Shown: one piece after another, positions 56,074 through 64,000 of the stretch
Numbering within the stretch: the first letter of the stretch is position 1
Layout of the letters: each line of letters opens with the position of its first letter
Source of the DNA: Streptomonospora alba
GTDB lineage: Bacteria > Actinomycetota > Actinomycetes > Streptosporangiales > Streptosporangiaceae
NCBI RefSeq assembly: GCF_000826685.1
Contig: NZ_JROO01000044.1
Coordinates: 1 to 64,000 of the forward strand
Direction of reading: 5' to 3'
DNA: 64,000 bases
The notes under the pieces: model-generated
Told to the model about the DNA's origin: nothing
Databases searched by the model: none
Seen by the model: the letters and a program-made list of their open reading frames with translations, nothing else
Program-made: the position numbers and the translations under genes

Positions 56074-56265
56074 CGAACCCCCTCCCCGATGCCGCCGTCG
56101 CCGATCCGGCGGCGCGGCGGCGGCCCAGCCTACCGGCGGGGCGCCCGGCTCAGCGGCGCGCGACGGCACCGGCCGCCCCGCGCCGGTGGGCTAATCTCGG
56201 CTGCGATGCAGGGCTCGCCGGACGAGCCCGACACAGGCCCTCGGCCGCAGCGGGAAAGGACGACG

Positions 56266-57081
56266 ATGCAGGTGGACTCCGCCACGCCCGCGCATTCGCA
56301 GACGGGTGCGCGCCCCCACGTCACGGCGGCGGTGCTGGCGGGCGGCGTCGGCGCACGCATGGGCGGGCCCTCCCCCAAGCAGTTGCTGCCGCTTGCGGGC
56401 CGCCCGGTGCTGGAGCACGCCCTGGCCGCGTTCTGCGCCGCGCCCGAGGTCGACGACGTCATCGTGCTGATGGTGCCCGAGCATCTGGACGAGGCCGAGG
56501 AGATCGTCGCTCGTGCGTTCCCGGACCGCGTCTCGGCCGTCCTGCCGGGCGGGGAGAACCGCACCGAGACCTCGGCCGCGGCGCTGCGCGCGTTGGATCA
56601 CCGCGGCGACGAGGACCTGGTGCTCCTGCACGACGCCGCCCGTCCGCTGGTGACCCCGGAGATCATCAGCGCGTGCGTGGACGCCCTGGCCGAGGCCGGG
56701 GCCGCGGGCGTGGCCGTGCCCGCAGGCGACACGGTTGTGGAGATCGCCCCGACGTCCGGCGGCGCCGAGGTCCTGCGCGACGTCCCGCCCCGCTCCTCGC
56801 TGCGCCGGATGCAGACGCCGCAGGGGTTCCGGCTGGAGGTCGTGCGCCGCGCCTACCGCCTGGCGCTTGCCGATCCCGATCTGGTGGCCACCGACGACTG
56901 CGGCGTGGTGCTGCGCTACCTGCCCGGCGAGGAGGTGCGCATCGTCGCCGGCGACGAGTCCAACATCAAGGTCACCAATCCCGGCGACGTCGAGATCGCC
57001 GAGACCCTGATGCGCGTGCGCGGCGGCACTGCCGCCGCTCCGTCCGCGGCCCGGGCGCGGCGGCAGGAGGCCCGCGGGTGA
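56266..57081 (+). CDS. IspD/TarI-family cytidylyltransferase
   Basis: 271 residues. Nucleotidyltransferase with AAVLAGGVGARMG and PKQLLPLAGRP near 21-46, GGENRTET, LLHDAARPLV, MQTPQGF and NIKVTNPGDVEIAE. Two products are possible: CDP-methylerythritol (IspD, isoprenoid MEP pathway) or CDP-ribitol (TarI, teichoic acid). The LAGGxGxRMG..PKQ(F/L)LPL opening, DTVVEI, VPPR before the QTPQGF block, and the NIKVT ending look closer to TarI as I know it. The exporter, phosphodiesterase and LCP neighbours, with no ispF beside it, also favour a teichoic-acid role. Unresolved without alignment. Confidence 0.85.
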   Translation: MQVDSATPAHSQTGARPHVTAAVLAGGVGARMGGPSPKQLLPLAGRPVLEHALAAFCAAPEVDDVIVLMVPEHLDEAEEIVARAFPDRVSAVLPGGENRTETSAAALRALDHRGDEDLVLLHDAARPLVTPEIISACVDALAEAGAAGVAVPAGDTVVEIAPTSGGAEVLRDVPPRSSLRRMQTPQGFRLEVVRRAYRLALADPDLVATDDCGVVLRYLPGEEVRIVAGDESNIKVTNPGDVEIAETLMRVRGGTAAAPSAARARRQEARG

Positions 57082-57863
57082 CGGTGTTCAGCGCACCCGA
57101 GGTCATCGGGCACCGCGGGGCGGGGCGCGGCACGGCGTCGGGCTACCGGGAGAACTCCGCCGAGTCCTACCTGGCCGCGATCGGGGCCGGAGCGCACTGG
57201 GTCGAGATCGACGTGCGGCGCACCGCCGACGACGCGCTGGTGATCCACCACGACGAGGCCTTGCCGGACGGTCGGCCGATCGCCGACCTCCCGGTGGAGG
57301 CGTGCCGCGAAGCGGGACTGCTGCGTCTGGACGAGGCGTTCGCGGCCATCCCCCTCTGCGCGGGGGTGGACGTCGATGTGAAGTCGGTGATGGAGGACGC
57401 GGTCGATCCGCCCGAGCGGCGCACCACGGCGCTGCTGCTGCCCGCCCTGCGCCGCGAGGCCGAGCGCCGCCGCGCCGCCGCCGGCTGCGAGCGCGTGTTC
57501 GTCTGCTCGTTCGACCCCGCCGTGCTGCTGGCCGTACGCGAGGGGGCACCGGAGATTCCGCTGGCGTGGATGCCGTTCGTGCGCAATCCCCTGGACCAGG
57601 CGGTGGCGGGCGCGGCGGGGTTGGGCTGTGCGCTGGTGGCGATCGACGCCCGCTCCTTCGGCCTCGCGGGCGAACCCGCGCGACCGGGCCGCCGCGAGGT
57701 CGCCTATACGGTCGGCGTCGCCCACCGCGCGGGGCTGGAAATCGTCACCTGGTGCCCCGACCCCGTCGATGCGGCCCGGTTCGCCGACGCGGGGGTGGAC
57801 GCGGTCGTCGCCGACGACGTCCCCGGAGTGGTCGCCGCGTTGAAGGCCGACGCCAGGCGCTGA
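57078..57863 (+). CDS. Glycerophosphodiester phosphodiesterase
   Basis: 261 residues, TIM-barrel GDPD: first catalytic block VIGHRGAGRG and ENSAESYLAAIGAGAHWVEI at the N-terminus, then RRTADDALVIHHDEAL with the paired His. Metal-binding acidic residues are in VDVDVKSVMED. It hydrolyses glycerophosphodiesters, including lipid headgroups and glycerol-phosphate polymers. No signal peptide, so cytoplasmic. The GTG at 57078 overlaps the cytidylyltransferase stop by four bases (GTGA), so they are coupled. Could recycle CDP- or glycerophospho-intermediates of the pathway. Confidence 0.92.
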   Translation: MTVFSAPEVIGHRGAGRGTASGYRENSAESYLAAIGAGAHWVEIDVRRTADDALVIHHDEALPDGRPIADLPVEACREAGLLRLDEAFAAIPLCAGVDVDVKSVMEDAVDPPERRTTALLLPALRREAERRRAAAGCERVFVCSFDPAVLLAVREGAPEIPLAWMPFVRNPLDQAVAGAAGLGCALVAIDARSFGLAGEPARPGRREVAYTVGVAHRAGLEIVTWCPDPVDAARFADAGVDAVVADDVPGVVAALKADARR

Positions 57864-57934
57864 ATCCGCACCTGCTTCGAGGCGGTTCGTCCGGCTGCAG
57901 CTATGACGACACCGCCTTTCGCCCAAGCCCGGAA

Positions 57935-58039
57935 CCGACGGTCCGCGAACCGCTCGACGACGTAGAGAGAACACACGGAAGAGTCGTCCTCACACGGCAC
58001 GGGAGGGACACCGCCGTCCTCGTCTCGGCGTACCGCTGA
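57935..58039 (+). pseudogene. Fragment of a Phd/YefM-type antitoxin gene
   Basis: In one frame the translation reads VREPLDDVERTHGRVVLTRH then GRDTAVLVSAYR and stop. This matches the core of prevent-host-death antitoxins (the VERTHxRVxxTRHGRPAAVLVS block). There is no start codon in frame near it, and it stops before the remaining ~40 residues of a normal antitoxin. No toxin gene is adjacent. It is a remnant of a toxin-antitoxin locus squeezed between the phosphodiesterase and glycosyltransferase genes. Confidence 0.75.
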
Positions 58040-58046
58040 TCCGAGG

Positions 58047-59051
58047 TCAGGCGTGCTGTTCGCGGTTCGCGCGGGCGACACGGGAGTCGGCCCCGAGGCT
58101 GGGCGGGCTGGTGAGGAAGCCCACGCCCCAGGCCATGTGCATGGTGGCCAGGGCGGCCGGGATGCTCAGGCGGGCCTTGGCGGGCAGTCCGCGGCCGAGC
58201 GGGACCGAGGCGGCGATGATCGCCGCCGCGTACGTGCCGGGAACGAGCCAGGCGGGCCAGAACACGAAACCGCCCGCCAGTCCGAGCACGATCCCGCAGA
58301 CGGCCGTGGGAGCGGCGAGGTAGCGCAGGCTGATGGTGCCCTTGTGCTGGCGGGAGACCACATGGCGCCAGCGCCCGTAGTTGAAGTACTGCTTGGCCAG
58401 CGCGCGCACACTGGGCCGCGGGCGGTAGGAGACCCGCATCCTGGGTTCGAACCAGACCGTGCCGCCGCTGGTGCGGATGCGGTGGTTCATCTCCCAGTCC
58501 TGGGCGCGCAGGAACGCCACGTCGTAGCCGCCCACGCGCTCCAGCGCCGAACGGCGGAAGACCCCCAGGTAGACGGTGTCGGCCGGACCTCCGGAGCCGC
58601 CGGTGTGGAAGCGGGCGTTGCCCACGCCGATCCTGGAGGTCATGGCGGCCGCGACCGCCTTCTCCCAAGGGGTCTCGCCCTCTGCGGCCATGATGCCGCC
58701 GACGTTGTCCGCACCGGTCTCCTCGATGGTGCGCACGGCGACGGCGAGGTAGTCGGAGGGCATCATCGAGTGCCCGTCGATACGCGCGACGATTCCGTGC
58801 GAGGACGCGTCGATCGCGGCGTTGAGGCCCGCGGGGGTGCGGCCCGTCGGGTTGTCGACGACCTTGACCCGCGCGTCCGCGGCCGCGATCTCGGCGGCGA
58901 CCTCGCGGGTGCGGTCGGTGGAGGGGCCCACCGCCAGCACGATCTCCAGCTCGCCCGGGTAATCCTGGGCGAGGACGTGGCGAACTGCGGACGCCAGGTG
59001 GCGCTCTTCGTTGAGCACGGGCATGACGACGGATACGGCCGGCCAGGTCAC
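58047..59051 (-). CDS. Family 2 glycosyltransferase, ExoA-like membrane type
   Basis: 334 residues. GT-A domain with VSVVMPVLNEERHLASAV, VGPSTDRTREVAAEI, VARIDGHSMMP (metal site) and FLRAQDWEMNHRIRTSGG. Two to three membrane helices follow at the C-terminus (AVCGIVLGLAGGFVFWPAWL, then AAAIIAASVPLG). Such enzymes build succinoglycan-like or teichuronic chains at the membrane. The start is uncertain: the GTG at 59051 begins right at the fold; further upstream no good ribosome binding site is seen. Confidence 0.88.
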   Translation of the reverse strand: MTWPAVSVVMPVLNEERHLASAVRHVLAQDYPGELEIVLAVGPSTDRTREVAAEIAAADARVKVVDNPTGRTPAGLNAAIDASSHGIVARIDGHSMMPSDYLAVAVRTIEETGADNVGGIMAAEGETPWEKAVAAAMTSRIGVGNARFHTGGSGGPADTVYLGVFRRSALERVGGYDVAFLRAQDWEMNHRIRTSGGTVWFEPRMRVSYRPRPSVRALAKQYFNYGRWRHVVSRQHKGTISLRYLAAPTAVCGIVLGLAGGFVFWPAWLVPGTYAAAIIAASVPLGRGLPAKARLSIPAALATMHMAWGVGFLTSPPSLGADSRVARANREQHA

Positions 59052-59475
59052 GGGCGATTCCAACGGTCGGGCTACAGGGAGCGCGAGGCCGGGTCGCGGC
59101 TTCGCAGTCGATACGGTACTGCACTCTTCGACGACGCCCGGCCACGGCGCACACGCCCCCTCCGCAGTCCGCACCGGACTGAACCGCGCGCCCGCCGCGC
59201 GCGTCCCACCAAGGCGAGCGGCCGAACAGCCGATGCGCCCGCTCAGGAAGCGGGCAACACGCCGAGAGGTGATATCGGGCGACCGATGGGTGGATTCGGT
59301 GACAACCTAGAGGCGCGAACGTGAGGGCCGGTGGATTCGCGCGGAGCCGGGGGCACGCGATGCACGTGCTCCGTCGGGGCCGTGGGAGACGGGGCGCAGA
59401 GCTCGCTCTTCGCCGCGCCGCCGACCTCGTTCCGCCCGCGCAGGACCGCGGAGCGGCGAGCGGACGGAGGGTGCT
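59052..59475. other. Intergenic region between divergent GT2 and LCP genes
   Basis: 424 bases without a supported gene. It should contain two outward promoters; I see no clear consensus hexamers and no strong repeats. Confidence 0.4.
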
Positions 59476-61008
59476 GTGAGCGACCGCCCTGGCGAGGACC
59501 GGCGCAGCGGAGAGCGAGCCGGACGCGGCGAGTTCCGCCGCATGCGTTCGGCTCCCACGCCGCCCGATCCCCGGCGCGGCTTCACGCCGCCCAGCGGCCA
59601 TGTCCGGCGCAAGCGCGCGGCGCTGCTGATGGCCGGCACCATGTCGATTCTGATCCTGCTGGCCTCGGGCACCGCGTGGTCGCTCACCGGCTGGGTCTCC
59701 GGGCAGCTCAACCGCTTCGACGTCTTCGGCGAGATGGTCGACGGCGACCGCCCGCAAGCCGGCGCACACGGCGCCCTGAACTTCCTGATCATCGGGTCGG
59801 ACACGCGCGACGGCATGGAGCGGGAGAAGCAGAACGAGCTGGGCGTGGGCCGGGCCGAGGGCAAGCGCTCGGACACGATGATGCTCGTGCACCTCAACGA
59901 CGACCGCGATCACATCACCGTCGTGGGCATCCCCCGCGACTCGTGGGTCGACGTCCCCGGCCACGGCGAGAACAAGATCAACGCCGCCTATTCGCTGGGA
60001 GGGCCTTCGCTGGCGGTGGAGACGGTCGAGTCGGCCACCCACGTGCGCATCGACCACTACGTCGAGGTCGACTTCACCGGATTCGTGGACATGGTCGACG
60101 CCCTCGGCGGCATCGAGGTGTGCCTGCCCCAGCCCATCGACGACGAAAAGGCGCACCTGGACATGGCCGCGGGTACGCACCGGGTGGACGGCACCGAGGC
60201 GCTGGCGTTCGCACGCACACGCGCCACCGAGGGGGGCGACCTCGACCGCATCGACCGCCAGCAGCAGGTCCTCTCGGCCATGCTGGAGACCGCGCTGAGC
60301 ACCGACACCCTGTCGGACCCCCAGCGCTTCGGCGACTTCGTCGACACGGCACTCAACTCGGTCACCGTGGACGAAGGTCTGGACACCGGCGCCATCAACA
60401 CGCTGGCCGGCCAGCTGCGCGGCATCGGGCTGGGCGACGTCACCTTCACCACGGTGCCCGTCGAACAGACCGACTTCTGGACTCCGCACGGCGACGTCGC
60501 GGTGACCTGGGACCGCCGACGCGCCGCGGACATGTTCGCCCGGATCAACGCCGACAAGCCCCTCGACGGCGCGGAAGGCCAGAGCGGCGGCTCGGCGGCC
60601 GGGACGTCCGGTTCCTCTCCCGAACCCGCGGACATCCGCCTGCAGGTGTTCAACGGCACCGGCATCCCCGGGCTCGGCGCCGAGGCGGACCGCGCCTTCA
60701 GCGACGCCGGCTTCCGGGTGCCTTCCTCCGCGCGCAACTGGTCCAGCACCGAGGTGCCCGAGACCGTGCTGCGCCACGGCCCGGGCAACAAGGAGGAGGC
60801 CGCCGCGGTGGCCGAGACGGTTCCGGGCTCCTCGCTGGAGGAGGACGAGCAGCTCGGCGACAAGATCCAGGTGGTGATCGGGTTCAACTACCGCGAGGTC
60901 AAGGCGCCCGAGACGGAGCAGGCCGCCCCCGACCCGTCCCCGCGGCAGTCCGGCGGCCAGGAGCACGGAGACGCCTCCTCCGCCCGGGAAAAGGTCTGCG
61001 AGGGCTGA
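59476..61008 (+). CDS. LytR-CpsA-Psr (LCP) family protein, second copy
   Basis: 510 residues with a charged cytoplasmic tail of about 47 residues, one transmembrane helix (RAALLMAGTMSILILLASG) and the LCP domain. In it are FLIIGSDTRDGM, VVGIPRDSWVDVPGHGENKI, VDFTGFVDMVDALGGIEV and FARTRATEGGDLDRIDRQQQ. A Ser/Gly-rich linker leads to a LytR_C domain (LQVFNGTGIPGLGAEADRAF). It should attach a glycan to peptidoglycan from a polyprenyl carrier. GTG start with GGAGGG upstream. The tail after LytR_C ends in an acidic Glu/Pro/Ser stretch. Confidence 0.94.
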   Translation: MSDRPGEDRRSGERAGRGEFRRMRSAPTPPDPRRGFTPPSGHVRRKRAALLMAGTMSILILLASGTAWSLTGWVSGQLNRFDVFGEMVDGDRPQAGAHGALNFLIIGSDTRDGMEREKQNELGVGRAEGKRSDTMMLVHLNDDRDHITVVGIPRDSWVDVPGHGENKINAAYSLGGPSLAVETVESATHVRIDHYVEVDFTGFVDMVDALGGIEVCLPQPIDDEKAHLDMAAGTHRVDGTEALAFARTRATEGGDLDRIDRQQQVLSAMLETALSTDTLSDPQRFGDFVDTALNSVTVDEGLDTGAINTLAGQLRGIGLGDVTFTTVPVEQTDFWTPHGDVAVTWDRRRAADMFARINADKPLDGAEGQSGGSAAGTSGSSPEPADIRLQVFNGTGIPGLGAEADRAFSDAGFRVPSSARNWSSTEVPETVLRHGPGNKEEAAAVAETVPGSSLEEDEQLGDKIQVVIGFNYREVKAPETEQAAPDPSPRQSGGQEHGDASSAREKVCEG

Positions 61009-61167
61009 ACGGCCCCGGACCCTCGTCCCCCGAGAGGGAAGGGACCCCCCGGGAGCCCACGGGGCCCTGCTCCGCCCAAGCGTGCGGGGCCCCGGGCGGA
61101 AACGGGCGATAGCGTGGGTCCCCCGGCGCCGGACCGGGAAGGTACGGCCACCTGCTGAGGAGGCACG

Positions 61168-61824
61168 ATGCTGCGCCACCTGATCGGTCTGCTGACGGGT
61201 CTGGTCATCGCCCCCGCGATGTGGGCCGCCCTTGCCTGGTCCGCCCAGCGGGTCTCCACCACGGTGGACGGCGGCGAGGGCTTCGCACCGCTGGCGCTGA
61301 CCGCCGTGGGCGTGCTGATGGCCGTCGGCATCGCCTGCGGGTTCCTCGCCGGCGCCCGCATCTCGCCGCTGGCGGCGTTCGTCGGCGGCGGCCTGCTGCT
61401 GAGCTATGCGCTGTGGCCGGTCATGGCCCCGGGCACGGTGGACGCTGTACTGCCCGGCTGGGTCCCCGACGACTCGATCCTCCACCCGCTGGGCCCCGGG
61501 CTGCTACTGGCGCTGCCGCTGGGCACCCTGCTGTTCATCTCCGGGCTGGTGCCCTCGCGGTGGCGCTCCCGCTACGCGCCCCGTCCGGGCGACCCCGGGC
61601 CGCCGCCTCCGGCCAAGGGTGTACCCGGCCCCCGCGCCGAACACGGTCCCGAGCCGGTCGGCCCGGCCGACCCGGCGGCCGGCGGCTCCGGCGGGCCGCA
61701 GGAGGGCGATCCGGACAAGACCACCACGCCGATGCGCCGCCGGCGCATCGGCAGGCCGCGCTGGCACGCGAGCTCGCCCGAGCCCGAAAGCGACACGCTG
61801 GAGTTCCAGCGCGGACGGAGCTGA
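61168..61824 (+). CDS. Four-helix membrane protein, tandem copy A
   Basis: 218 residues. Starts MLRHLIGLLTGLVIAPAMW and has about four membrane helices up to residue 135, ending in LFISGLVPSRWRSRY. A disordered Pro/Gly/Asp-rich cytoplasmic tail with an Arg cluster (MRRRRIGRPRW) follows. It is clearly related to the next gene (shared RHxxGLLxG, GxRxSPLAA and LFIS(G/A)L(V/A)PSRWR). RBS GAGGAGG. Family unknown to me; likely a recent tandem duplication. Confidence 0.85.
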   Translation: MLRHLIGLLTGLVIAPAMWAALAWSAQRVSTTVDGGEGFAPLALTAVGVLMAVGIACGFLAGARISPLAAFVGGGLLLSYALWPVMAPGTVDAVLPGWVPDDSILHPLGPGLLLALPLGTLLFISGLVPSRWRSRYAPRPGDPGPPPPAKGVPGPRAEHGPEPVGPADPAAGGSGGPQEGDPDKTTTPMRRRRIGRPRWHASSPEPESDTLEFQRGRS

Positions 61825-61957
61825 CCGGCTCCGGGGACGTGGCCCCGTGTCCGGTGTGCACCGGAATGCGGCCGAGCGTGCGGCACCTCTGGCACCGGGT
61901 GGGGAGTCCCGGCTAGCGTGTGATGTCCAGCGCGTCCCCGGCTGAGGAGTCTGTGCC

Positions 61958-62650
61958 ATGTCCAACGGCCTGCGCCACTTCCTGGGCCTGCTCGTCGGAA
62001 TCCTGGCCACCCCGCTTCTCGCGGCCGGACTGGCCTGGGCTCCGCACTGGAGCGCCGAGGCCGGCCTCGGCCACGACCCGGCCGCCGTCGTTCCGGGGCC
62101 GTCATGGCTGGTGCCGGTGACCGTGCTGGCCTTGGTGGGACTGCTGCTGGGCCTGCTGACGGGATCGCGCCTGTCGCCGCTGGCGGCGCTGCTGCCCGGC
62201 CTGGTCATCGGCGCCGTAGGTTTCATCGAGACGGCGGAGCTGCCCCATCCGGTTCCGGCGGTGGCCGACCTGCTGACGGTGGAGTGGGCCGAGGAGCAGC
62301 CGTGGTTCTCCTGGGGGCCGGTGCTCGCCCTGGTCGGCGCGGCCCTGTTCATCTCCGCGCTGGCGCCCTCGCGCTGGCGGCGCCGCCTGCGCGAGGAGGA
62401 CTTCGACTACGACGACGACCCCTACGGCGGCTACGCCCCGCCCCCGGCGCGTCCCGGAACCGGTGGCACGCCGCCGGAGGCCGACGAATCCACTCGGACG
62501 ATGTCCTGGGACGCCGACGGCATGCCGCCGCGCTACCACGTCTCCGATCCGCAGGGCCGGCAGCCGCCCTCCGCGGGTTCGGCGGGCTGGAACGATCCGC
62601 ACGGCGACACGCCGCCGCCGCGGTGGCCGGACCGCGGCTCCGGCCCGTAG
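61958..62650 (+). CDS. Four-helix membrane protein, tandem copy B
   Basis: 230 residues, paralogue of the preceding gene. Starts MSNGLRHFLGLLVGILATPL, has four helices with LLTGSRLSPLAALLPGLVIG in the middle, and ends its membrane part in LFISALAPSRWRRRL. Its tail differs: acidic DFDYDDDPYGGYAPPP followed by Pro/Gly/Asp-rich sequence. GAGGAG upstream of the ATG. Same operon as copy A probably. Function unknown. Confidence 0.85.
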   Translation: MSNGLRHFLGLLVGILATPLLAAGLAWAPHWSAEAGLGHDPAAVVPGPSWLVPVTVLALVGLLLGLLTGSRLSPLAALLPGLVIGAVGFIETAELPHPVPAVADLLTVEWAEEQPWFSWGPVLALVGAALFISALAPSRWRRRLREEDFDYDDDPYGGYAPPPARPGTGGTPPEADESTRTMSWDADGMPPRYHVSDPQGRQPPSAGSAGWNDPHGDTPPPRWPDRGSGP

Positions 62651-63100
62651 GTTCGCCCGGCTTCGCCGCCCTGCAGGGCACCGCGCTGCGGGCCACGGCG
62701 CCCGCACTGTTTACACACGGGTAATCTTGCGGCCGAGCGGCCGCTCGAATCCCGCTACACCGTCGCCGCACCATCGCATTCGAGCCGTGCCACCCTCGGC
62801 GGCCGCTCCCGTCCGCGGCCGGACGACGGCTGCGGGTGGCCGGATCGACGTTGAACCGGACACGAATCCGGAAATACCTCTCCACAGGTGCGCGCGGACG
62901 CCCCCACGGCCGCGCGCGACAACGAATCCGGGGCCGCGCAGTCGCGGTGGGCCACACCGCACGGCGCGAGCGGCACCCGGACGCGCGTCATCACCGGCGC
63001 CGACCCCCTCCCGACCCGGCGGTAACATGCCAAGGCCGCGGGGCGAAGCAGCGTCGGCGCGGACGGTAGCGACGCCAGCTCAGCTTGGAAGGACGGACCA
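62651..63100. other. Intergenic region before the UDP-glucose dehydrogenase gene
   Basis: 450 bases with no supported gene or tRNA. Contains a 14-base perfect palindrome (62734-62747) and somewhat A+T-richer sequence around 62708-62726. It presumably holds the promoter of the next gene. Confidence 0.4.
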
Positions 63101-64000
63101 TTGGTCGCAGAATCGCGGAGCAGGATCTCCGTCATCGGCACCGGCTACCTGGGTGCCACGCATGCCGCCTGCATGGCCGAGCTCGGCTTCGAGGTGCTGG
63201 GCCTGGACCTCGACCAGTCCAAGATCGACAGCCTCGCCGCCGGACGGGTGCCGTTCTACGAGCCGGGCCTGGAGGAGGTCCTCCAGCGCAATCTCGCCAA
63301 CGGCCGCCTGCGCTTCACCGCGGACTACGACGAGGCCGTCGCCTTCGCCGACATCCACTTCCTGTGCGTGGGCACCCCGCAGCGCGCCGACTCCGACGCC
63401 GCCGACCTCGCATTCGTCGAGGCGGCCGTCGACGACCTCGCCTCCCGGCTGACCGCTTCCGCGATCATCATCGGCAAGTCGACGGTTCCGGTGGGCACCG
63501 CCGGGCGGCTGGCCCAGCGCATCGCGGCCCGCGCGCCCGCGGACATCGAGGTACACCTGGGATGGAGCCCGGAGTTCCTGCGCGAGGGCTTCGGCGTGGA
63601 GGACACGCTGCGCCCCAACCGCATCGTCATCGGCACCGACTCCCCCGCCGTCGAGTCCGCCATGCGCGACCTGTGCGCGCAGCAGATCGAGCAGGGCATC
63701 CCCTTCCTGGTCACCGACATTCCGACGGCCGAGCTGGTCAAGGTCTCGGCCAACGCGTTCCTCGCCACCAAGATCTCCTTCATCAACGCCATGGCCGAGG
63801 TCTCCGAGGCCGCCGGCGCCGACGTCATGAAGCTCGCCGAGGCGCTGTCCCACGACGACCGCATCGGGGGCAAGTTCCTCGGGCCCGGGCTCGGGTTCGG
63901 CGGCGGCTGCCTGCCCAAGGACATCCGCGCGTTCATGGCCCGCGCCGACGAGCTGGGCGTGGAGCCGGCGTTGTCCTTCCTGCGCGAGGTGGACGCCATC
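63101..64000 (+). CDS. UDP-glucose/GDP-mannose dehydrogenase family protein, cut by window end
   Basis: 300 codons visible, no stop. NAD-dependent oxidation of a nucleotide sugar to its uronic acid. Rossmann motif ISVIGTGYLGATHAACMAEL, then DLDQSKIDSLAAGRVPFYEP, GKSTVPVGTA, WSPEFLREG, and the catalytic Cys in GLGFGGGCLPKDIRAF. The GGGCLPKD form marks UDP-glucose-type enzymes, unlike the WecC-type gene at 46047. TTG start at 63101 with GGAAGGA seven bases upstream. Would supply UDP-glucuronate for the surface glycan. Confidence 0.93.
   Translation, partial: MVAESRSRISVIGTGYLGATHAACMAELGFEVLGLDLDQSKIDSLAAGRVPFYEPGLEEVLQRNLANGRLRFTADYDEAVAFADIHFLCVGTPQRADSDAADLAFVEAAVDDLASRLTASAIIIGKSTVPVGTAGRLAQRIAARAPADIEVHLGWSPEFLREGFGVEDTLRPNRIVIGTDSPAVESAMRDLCAQQIEQGIPFLVTDIPTAELVKVSANAFLATKISFINAMAEVSEAAGADVMKLAEALSHDDRIGGKFLGPGLGFGGGCLPKDIRAFMARADELGVEPALSFLREVDAI

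Noticed and set aside
57901-61485. Leftward open frame of 1194 codons
   Set aside because: Antisense shadow of the LCP gene and out-of-frame with the GT2 gene; low-complexity sequence and no domain.
62734-62790. tRNA-like sequence CTCGAATCCCG
   Set aside because: No acceptor or anticodon stems can be formed around it.

Overview
The window is about 70 percent G+C and almost fully coding. Frequent GTG and TTG starts follow GGAGG-type ribosome binding sites. A mycothiol S-conjugate amidase, the mca/DUF4307/greA block, the glpX to fumC to phoH block and two LCP proteins mark it as an actinomycete chromosome. The details (wall-glycan genes of the kind common in Nocardiopsis and relatives, and the overall gene style) suggest Nocardiopsaceae such as Nocardiopsis or Streptomonospora. 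That family-level call is an inference.

Positions 1-31300 are mostly housekeeping. In order they hold: a TetR regulator cut by the window edge; class II fructose-1,6-bisphosphatase; a DUF3352 surface protein; a two-gene ABC exporter; fumarase; a secreted lytic-transglycosylase-like protein; a tiny zinc-finger protein; PhoD phosphatase; PhoH; a cis-prenyltransferase; a sigma factor divergent from a Ser/Thr kinase; a DUF255 protein; mca with its small partner; DUF4307; greA; an RDD protein; a large secreted protein; a FIST sensor protein; a MoxR-type ATPase with a VWA protein; twin GntR regulators divergent from a small membrane protein; and cystathionine gamma-synthase. Strong hairpins separate most transcription units.

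Positions 31347-64000 are a cell-surface glycan region. It holds at least seven glycosyltransferases (one apparently degenerate), a polytopic GT-like membrane protein, UDP-GlcNAc 2-epimerase, a UDP-ManNAc-type dehydrogenase, a UDP-glucose-type dehydrogenase (cut by the window end), a TagGH-type ABC exporter, a TarI/IspD-like cytidylyltransferase translationally coupled to a glycerophosphodiester phosphodiesterase, and two LCP phosphotransferases that would attach finished polymer to the wall. Together these suggest synthesis, export and wall attachment of a ManNAcA-containing and/or polyol-phosphate glycan, as in wall teichoic or teichuronic acids.

The most unusual part is the leftward operon 48774-54137. 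Three tightly overlapping genes encode a LicC-like cytidylyltransferase, a glycerol-1-phosphate dehydrogenase-like enzyme carrying the archaeal-type SHDGIASP motif, and a CDP-alcohol phosphotransferase whose final catalytic Asp is replaced by His. Two membrane proteins resembling eroded CDP-alcohol phosphotransferases precede them, and a family 2 glycosyltransferase follows. This reads as a dedicated route to a CDP-activated (glycerol-1-?) phosphate and its transfer, and is the best candidate here for an undescribed system. Smaller curiosities are a fragment of a Phd/YefM antitoxin at 57935-58039, a shared upstream element in front of the twin gntR genes, and an 83-bp palindromic element at 27521-27603.
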